A stretch of 64,000 nucleotides of DNA from Candidatus Thiodiazotropha sp. CDECU1 (GTDB lineage: Bacteria > Pseudomonadota > Gammaproteobacteria > Chromatiales > Chromatiaceae): assembly GCF_963455295.1 (NCBI RefSeq), contig NZ_OY734020.1, forward strand, positions 806,001 through 870,000. The letters run 5' to 3'. Positions within the stretch are counted from its first letter, which is position 1. Every line of letters begins with the position of its first letter. Positions 59,545 to 64,000 of this stretch are shown piece after piece. The notes beneath the pieces were generated by a model. It searched no databases, was not told the DNA's origin, and saw nothing but the letters and a program-made list of their open reading frames with translations. Made by a program: the position numbers and the translations under genes.

Positions 59545-59909
59545 GGGAGTCGGCCGGACAGCCGCTGTTTCCAACTGGATTCAGAGGAAAGTCCGGGCTC
59601 CGACGGGCAGGGTGCCAGGTAATGCCTGGGAGGCGCAAGCCTACGGAAAGTGCCACAGAAAATATACCGCCAGCGGTTTCGACCGTCGGTAAGGGTGAAA
59701 TGGTGCGGTAAGAGCGCACCGCGCCGCTGGCAACAGCGGTGGCAGGGTAAACCCCACCCGGAGCAAGACCAAATAGAGGGACTGACAGGCCCCAGGGCCT
59801 GACGAGTGCGGCCCGCACTGTCCCCGGGTAGGTTGCTTGAGGTGCGTGGTGACACGCATCCCAGATGAATGGCTGTTCACGACAGAACCCGGCTTACAGG
59901 CCGGCTCCC
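59545..59909 (+). ncRNA. rnpB: RNase P RNA (class A)
   Basis: About 365 nt. Conserved class A blocks: gaggaaagtccgggctcc near 59584, gggcagggtgccaggtaa, ggtaagggtgaaa, ggtgcggtaagagcgcaccg, ggtaaaccccacccggagca, gggtaggttgcttgag and cacgacagaacccggctta. The ends gggagtcggcc and ggccggctccc pair as P1 (one G-U). Catalytic RNA that removes tRNA 5' leaders. Open frames over it on both strands are spurious. Confidence 0.97.
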
Positions 59910-60083
59910 GCTTCTTCTTCCACTTTCTTCCACGTTTTGGGGAATCTCCCCTTATCTCTTCATAAACTACTTTAGGTTTGAGGGTCATGCCGCTGTATTT
60001 TCAGTGGTTAGGACTGCCTTGAGGGCGCTTTGATTTGCTCCTCTAAGCCACTGAGCGGCAAAGAGTTTTCACGTTCTTTACCT

Positions 60084-60113
60084 TGACAAGATGGTATATG
60101 CAGTCCTAATATG
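60084..60113 (+). promoter_or_regulatory. sigma-70 promoter of the mraZ/dcw cluster
   Basis: Perfect TTGACA (60084-60089) and TAATAT (60108-60113) with an 18-bp spacer. Transcription should start near 60120, right at the first MraZ box. Confidence 0.75.
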
Positions 60114-60120
60114 GGTTGAA

Positions 60121-60150
60121 GTGGAAGAATGTGGAAAATTAGGGAAAATA
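60121..60150 (+). promoter_or_regulatory. three MraZ operator boxes
   Basis: Three direct repeats spaced exactly 10 bp: gtggaagaat, gtggaaaatt, agggaaaata. MraZ represses its own promoter through such repeated TGGG(A)-type boxes (established in E. coli). They lie just behind the -10 element. Confidence 0.75.
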
Positions 60151-60172
60151 GATCCATTAAAGGGGCGCAGAC

Positions 60173-60628
60173 TTGTTTCGCGGGATTTCATCACTCAACC
60201 TGGATGCCAAGGGGCGGCTTGCGATGCCGACAAAGTATCGCGAGCAGCTCGTGGCCGCCTGCAATTCCGAGTTGGTGGTCACCGTCGATAAGGATCACTG
60301 CCTGCTGATCTATCCCAAACCCGTCTGGATCGAGATTGAAGAGACCCTCAGGTCGCTGCCCTCGTTTAACGAGACCACACGTTTCCTGCAGCGGCTCTAT
60401 ATCGGCAATGCCCATGAAATAGAGATGGACAGCCAGGGCAGGATCCGTCTTCCACAGGAGTTGCGACGCTTTGCCGACCTGAATAAGAAGGTCGCCCTGG
60501 TAGGGCAGATAAATAAGTTTGAGTTGTGGGATGAGGCGACTTGGAACAGCCGGCAGGAGGCCCAGTTGGCGCAGGTGGATATCAACAAGCTCGATCTGCC
60601 GGAAGAGTTCAAGTCACTCTCGATCTAA
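60173..60628 (+). CDS. mraZ: transcriptional regulator MraZ
   Basis: 151 aa, TTG start with agggg upstream. Two SpoVT-AbrB-like repeats: [14 protein letters not shown] and [16 protein letters not shown], which form a ring-shaped DNA-binding protein. It autoregulates the division and cell wall cluster through the boxes upstream. Its stop overlaps the rsmH start by one base. Confidence 0.95.
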   Translation: MFRGISSLNLDAKGRLAMPTKYREQLVAACNSELVVTVDKDHCLLIYPKPVWIEIEETLRSLPSFNETTRFLQRLYIGNAHEIEMDSQGRIRLPQELRRFADLNKKVALVGQINKFELWDEATWNSRQEAQLAQVDINKLDLPEEFKSLSI

Positions 60629-61557
60629 TGAAGCAGGCCCACGATTCAGTGCTGCTTCAGCCCTCCATTGAGGCGCTGAAGATCGACCCGGCGGGTAGCT
60701 ATATCGATGCTACCTTTGGTCGAGGTGGGCACAGTCGAGAGATTTTGCGTGCGTTGGGTGAGCAGGGTCAGTTGTTAGCTATCGACAGGGATCCGCAAGC
60801 AGTGGCTCATGCCAAGCGGGTGTTTGGTCAGGATGCCCGTTTTAGCATCGTTCAGGAGAGCTTTGCCATGCTAGCCGAAGTGTCTGAACAGGCTGGGCTG
60901 ATGGGACGGGTCAACGGCATCTTGCTGGACCTGGGGGTCTCCTCCCCGCAGTTGGATCAGGCTGAGCGTGGTTTCAGTTTCACTAAGGACGGGCCTTTGG
61001 ATATGCGTATGGATCCTGACAGTGGCATCTCGGCGGCTGAGTGGCTGGCTCAGGCCGAGAGTAGAGAGATAGCTGATGTATTGAAGACTTATGGCGAAGA
61101 GCGGCATGCGCGGCGTATTGCCCATGCCATCGTGGAGGCAAGAGTGCATACCCCCATCACGACGACACTGCAATTGGCGGATATCGTGAGCAAGGCCAAT
61201 CCTGCCTGGGAAAAGAGTAAGCATCCTGCGACGCGCAGCTTCCAGGGGATACGTATCTATATCAATAGTGAATTGGATGCGCTGCAGAGAGCGCTGCAGG
61301 CGATTATCGATGTGTTGGCGATTGGCGGCCGATTGGCGGTGATCAGTTTTCACTCCCTGGAGGATCGGATGGTAAAGCGTTTTATGCGCGAACAGGCAAA
61401 GGGCGATCGATTTCCACCAGGGGTGCCGGTTACCCAGGATAGTTTACGCCCGCGCCTGCACCTTGTGGGTAAGGCAGTACGACCGAGTGAAGATGAGACC
61501 GCTGCCAATCCGCGGTCGCGCAGTGCGGTTTTACGTGTCGCGGAGAGACTCTCTTGA
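60628..61557 (+). CDS. rsmH: 16S rRNA (cytosine-1402-N4)-methyltransferase RsmH
   Basis: 309 aa from ATG 60628, chosen over a longer frame because it overlaps the mraZ stop. SAM-binding [16 protein letters not shown] and [17 protein letters not shown] are typical, as is [15 protein letters not shown] near the C-terminus. It methylates C1402 in the ribosomal P site with SAM. Second gene of the dcw cluster. Confidence 0.96.
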   Translation: MKQAHDSVLLQPSIEALKIDPAGSYIDATFGRGGHSREILRALGEQGQLLAIDRDPQAVAHAKRVFGQDARFSIVQESFAMLAEVSEQAGLMGRVNGILLDLGVSSPQLDQAERGFSFTKDGPLDMRMDPDSGISAAEWLAQAESREIADVLKTYGEERHARRIAHAIVEARVHTPITTTLQLADIVSKANPAWEKSKHPATRSFQGIRIYINSELDALQRALQAIIDVLAIGGRLAVISFHSLEDRMVKRFMREQAKGDRFPPGVPVTQDSLRPRLHLVGKAVRPSEDETAANPRSRSAVLRVAERLS

Positions 61558-61826
61558 GTCGTACCGGTCACATGCTGTTTGTATTGTTGATGGCGGCGGT
61601 GCTGGCATCCGCGATTGCGGTTGTGTATAGCAAATATCTCAGTCGTAAGCACTTTGTGGTGTTACAGGAACTCCAGGCGGAAAAGGAGCGCATCGGCATC
61701 CAATGGGGGCGTCTGCAGTTGGAGGAGAGCACTCTGGCTACCCATTCTGAAGTGGAAAAAAGGGCACGGGACAGGCTGAAAATGCATCTGCCCCAGTTTG
61801 ATGAAGTTGTAGTGATCAGGCGCTAA
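61554..61826 (+). CDS. ftsL: cell division protein FtsL
   Basis: 90 aa, TTG start overlapping the rsmH stop. One membrane helix ([20 protein letters not shown]), then a periplasmic coiled coil ([22 protein letters not shown]) and the terminal RDRLKMHLP region seen in FtsL. It recruits FtsB/FtsQ and helps activate FtsWI. 2 bp before ftsI. Confidence 0.93.
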   Translation: MSRTGHMLFVLLMAAVLASAIAVVYSKYLSRKHFVVLQELQAEKERIGIQWGRLQLEESTLATHSEVEKRARDRLKMHLPQFDEVVVIRR

Positions 61827-61828
61827 TC

Positions 61829-63565
61829 ATGGCAGGCGGAAAGAAAAGAAAGACCCAGCAGGCTGAAATCATCAGGCTGCCCAGTTACCGTGCACGGCGG
61901 ATCGCAGTGCTGGCGGTGATAGGGCTGGCCTTCTCTTCCCTGGTGTGGCAATCCATCGATCGCCAGGTGTTTGAAACCGCCTTTCTACAAGAGCAGGGCG
62001 AACAGCGCTATCTGCGCACGATACGGGTCAGCGCCAGTCGGGGTATGGTCACCGACCGCAATGGGGAGCCCCTGGCGATCAGCACCCCGGTGAAAAGCGT
62101 AGCCGCCAATCCAAAGGTCATAAAGGGTGACAGCGAAACCATAGGCGCCATTGCCTCGACCTTGGGCCTGAATCCCGATCGACTGCGCAGGTTGCTCTCC
62201 AGTGAACGAGGTTTTGTCTATCTCAAGCGGCGTATCAATCCCGACCTTGCGCAGCGGGTGGATGGCCTTGAGCTGGAGGGTATCGACCTGCTCTCCGAAT
62301 ACCGCCGTTTCTATCCCAGCGGTGAGGTGATGTCGCATATTGTCGGCTTCACCAATATTGATGACAAGGGACAGGAGGGGATAGAGCTGGCATACGATGA
62401 GTGGCTCAGCGGCAATCCCGGCGCGAAACGGGTGATCAAGGATGGCAAGGGACGGGTGGTGAAACAGGTGGAGAATATCCAAAGTCCCTCTCCGGGCAAG
62501 GATCTGGTGTTGAGCATCGATCGCCGCCTGCAGTTTCTGGCCTATCGTGAGCTCAAGGCCGCGGTGAGTAAACATAAGGCGAGATCCGGATCGGCGGTGA
62601 TCCTGGATAGTCGCAGCGGTGAGATTCTGGCGATGGTCAACAGTCCGTCGTACAACCCGAATGCGCTGCGCGGTCGCCGCTCCAGCAGTCTGCGTAACCG
62701 AGCGGTAACCGATGTCTTCGAGCCCGGGTCCACCATCAAACCGTTCACCGTGGCGGCGGCTGTGGAGTTGGGGCGGTTCAAGCCCAATACGCCTATCGAT
62801 GTCTCACCCGGCCAGATGAAGGTGGGACGTTATCTGGTCAGGGATAACCGCAACTACGGCATGATCGATGTGGCGGCTGTGCTGCGAAAATCGAGCAATG
62901 TGGGGGCCAGCAAGATAGCCCTGTCGATGCAGCCGGAGACATTGTGGAAACTCTACTCGAAGCTTGGGTTCGGTGAGAGTCCCTATAGTCAGTTCCCCGG
63001 TGAGTCCAGTGGACGGCTGCCCCACTTTTCAGATTGGTCCAGTTTTGAACAGGCAACCCTCTCGTTCGGTTACGGTCTCTCAGTGACGCCGCTGCAACTC
63101 GCCAGGGCTTATGGGGTACTGGCCAATGACGGGGTGCGCATGCCGGTCTCGCTGCTCAAACAGGAGCAGGCAGAACCGGGTGAGCGGGTTATGCGTAAGA
63201 GTACCGCCAGGACGGTGGTCAAGATGCTGGAGGCGGTGGTGTCCAGTGAGGGCACGGCGCCGCTTGCCGCAGTCCCAGGTTATCGTGTGGCGGGCAAGAC
63301 GGGGACGGCAAAAAAATCGGTGGCCGGAGGGTATGCGGAGGATAAATATCTCTCGCTGTTCGTCGGTATTGCGCCGGTGAGTGATCCCCGCCTGGTGATG
63401 GCGGTGTTCATCGATGAACCCCAGGGTAAGGAGTATTACGGTGGACTGGTGGCCGGCCCTGTCTTCTCCAAGGTGATGAGTGGCGCCCTGCGGTTGTTGA
63501 ATATTCCTCCTGATAAGCAGTGGCACGAGAATACCCTGATGGCTCGATTGGGGGATCGGCAATGA
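61829..63565 (+). CDS. ftsI: septal peptidoglycan transpeptidase FtsI (PBP3)
   Basis: 578 aa. N-terminal membrane helix (~22-40), a pedestal domain with GMVTDRNGEPLAIS and LYPSGEVMSHIVGFT-like region, then the penicillin-binding transpeptidase: nucleophile Ser in EPGSTIKPF (~299), SSN (~354), KTGT (~488). It crosslinks septal peptidoglycan in the periplasm. Its stop overlaps the murE start. Confidence 0.96.
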   Translation: MAGGKKRKTQQAEIIRLPSYRARRIAVLAVIGLAFSSLVWQSIDRQVFETAFLQEQGEQRYLRTIRVSASRGMVTDRNGEPLAISTPVKSVAANPKVIKGDSETIGAIASTLGLNPDRLRRLLSSERGFVYLKRRINPDLAQRVDGLELEGIDLLSEYRRFYPSGEVMSHIVGFTNIDDKGQEGIELAYDEWLSGNPGAKRVIKDGKGRVVKQVENIQSPSPGKDLVLSIDRRLQFLAYRELKAAVSKHKARSGSAVILDSRSGEILAMVNSPSYNPNALRGRRSSSLRNRAVTDVFEPGSTIKPFTVAAAVELGRFKPNTPIDVSPGQMKVGRYLVRDNRNYGMIDVAAVLRKSSNVGASKIALSMQPETLWKLYSKLGFGESPYSQFPGESSGRLPHFSDWSSFEQATLSFGYGLSVTPLQLARAYGVLANDGVRMPVSLLKQEQAEPGERVMRKSTARTVVKMLEAVVSSEGTAPLAAVPGYRVAGKTGTAKKSVAGGYAEDKYLSLFVGIAPVSDPRLVMAVFIDEPQGKEYYGGLVAGPVFSKVMSGALRLLNIPPDKQWHENTLMARLGDRQ

Positions 63566-64000
63566 TGGCTGCCGAGCGAATCACCAGCGGGGCGACACTG
63601 ACATCCCTGTTGCGTGGGCTGGTCTCCGTGCCGGCCAATGATGATCGTGAAGTGACTGGGATTACCTTGGATAGTCGTGATGTGACACCGGGCTCGCTCT
63701 TTATCGCCTGTGCCGGTGAGCATCATCATGGCTTGGCGTTCGCCGAGCAAGCGGTTTCCCAGGGGGCAGTCGCGATCATCTGGGAAGCAGATAATCTTGA
63801 GGGTGAACGTCTGGCGGCAGGGTTGGAGCTGCCTGTTCCCTTGCTGGCGCTGGCGCAATTGACCCGGCATGTGAGTCGGATTGCGGGTCGTTTCTACCAG
63901 CATCCCAGTCGCCTGATGTCCGTCTATGGGATCACCGGCACCAATGGCAAGACCAGCATCAGCCAACTGCTGGCCCATGCGCTGATGTGCGAGATACCCT
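63562..64000 (+). CDS. murE: UDP-MurNAc-tripeptide synthetase MurE (partial, runs off window)
   Basis: First ~146 residues only. ATG 63562 overlaps the ftsI stop; the next codon is also ATG. N-terminal Mur domain with GITLDSRDVTPGSLFIAC, then the ATP-binding GITGTNGKTS. It adds meso-diaminopimelate (in Gram-negatives) to UDP-MurNAc-dipeptide. Ordinary position in the dcw cluster. Confidence 0.94.
   Translation, partial: MMAAERITSGATLTSLLRGLVSVPANDDREVTGITLDSRDVTPGSLFIACAGEHHHGLAFAEQAVSQGAVAIIWEADNLEGERLAAGLELPVPLLALAQLTRHVSRIAGRFYQHPSRLMSVYGITGTNGKTSISQLLAHALMCEIP

Noticed and set aside
59641-59988. Open frames on both strands over 59450-59990
   Set aside because: They lie on RNase P RNA, which explains the conservation and structure.

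Overview
The window looks like a chromosomal segment of a sulfur-oxidising gammaproteobacterium (Chromatiales or Sedimenticola/Thiodiazotropha-like; this placement is inferred from gene content, not from a marker tree). The evidence is a SoeABC cytoplasmic sulfite dehydrogenase, a complete Hyb-type membrane-bound [NiFe]-hydrogenase operon, a DsrE-family protein, several c-type cytochromes, a PEP-CTERM protein and a gammaproteobacterial rnpB-mraZ-rsmH-ftsL-ftsI-murE order.

Layout. 0-8 kb: edge-truncated Clp1-like P-loop gene (-), glutathione S-transferase, soeA-soeB-soeC with two copies of a repeat cluster inserted between the genes, a secreted lipase-like hydrolase and a small RRM-like protein. 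8-24.6 kb: RND permease, PEP-CTERM protein, tsaB, two Slp lipoproteins, a MotA/ExbB-like plus coiled-coil ExbD/MotB-like pair, glycerate kinase, DUF455 protein, lpxH, two cyclophilins, two cytochromes and a haem-c chemoreceptor. 24.6-31.8 kb: hybO-hybA-hybB-hybC-hybD-hypC-hybE on the minus strand behind a sigma-54-type promoter, with a 264-bp palindromic element between hybB and hybC and REP-like repeats around hypC. 32-35.3 kb: cysS, folD and a tRNA cluster Pro-Arg-His-Lys. The tRNA-Arg(UCU) is split in its anticodon by a 269-nt group I intron.

35.2-43.8 kb: an apparently complete filamentous-phage (inovirus) prophage integrated in the 3' end of tRNA-Lys, with a 48-nt att duplication. Its genes run: two cargo genes, tyrosine integrase, repressor, Xis-like HTH, Rep, ssDNA-binding protein, small membrane proteins, leaderless major coat protein plus terminator, pIII-like adsorption protein, pVI-like protein and Zot/pI. 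To its right lies a tandem array of 181-bp units, each ending in another copy of the tRNA tail.

44.3-54 kb: an accessory island. It holds a TIR-TM protein, an alpha/beta hydrolase, a lipoprotein, and a two-gene operon that is the most interesting part of the window. The first operon gene is a TPR-S-like/patatin phospholipase with C-terminal membrane segments. The second is a 999-aa TIR-nSTAND ATPase-TM-FGE(SUMF1) protein whose last ~38 codons have the signature of a diversity-generating-retroelement (DGR) variable region, with a hairpin just downstream. No reverse transcriptase or template repeat is in the window. I read this as a candidate conflict (defence) system with a retroelement-diversified sensor and a lipase effector.

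54-64 kb: DsrE-like protein, ECF sigma factor with an overlapping zinc anti-sigma gene, a decayed GIY-YIG nuclease flanked by 29-bp inverted palindromic repeats, a GH13 enzyme, a basic coiled-coil protein, a 32-aa membrane micro-ORF, RNase P RNA, and the start of the division/cell-wall cluster with three MraZ boxes in front of mraZ.
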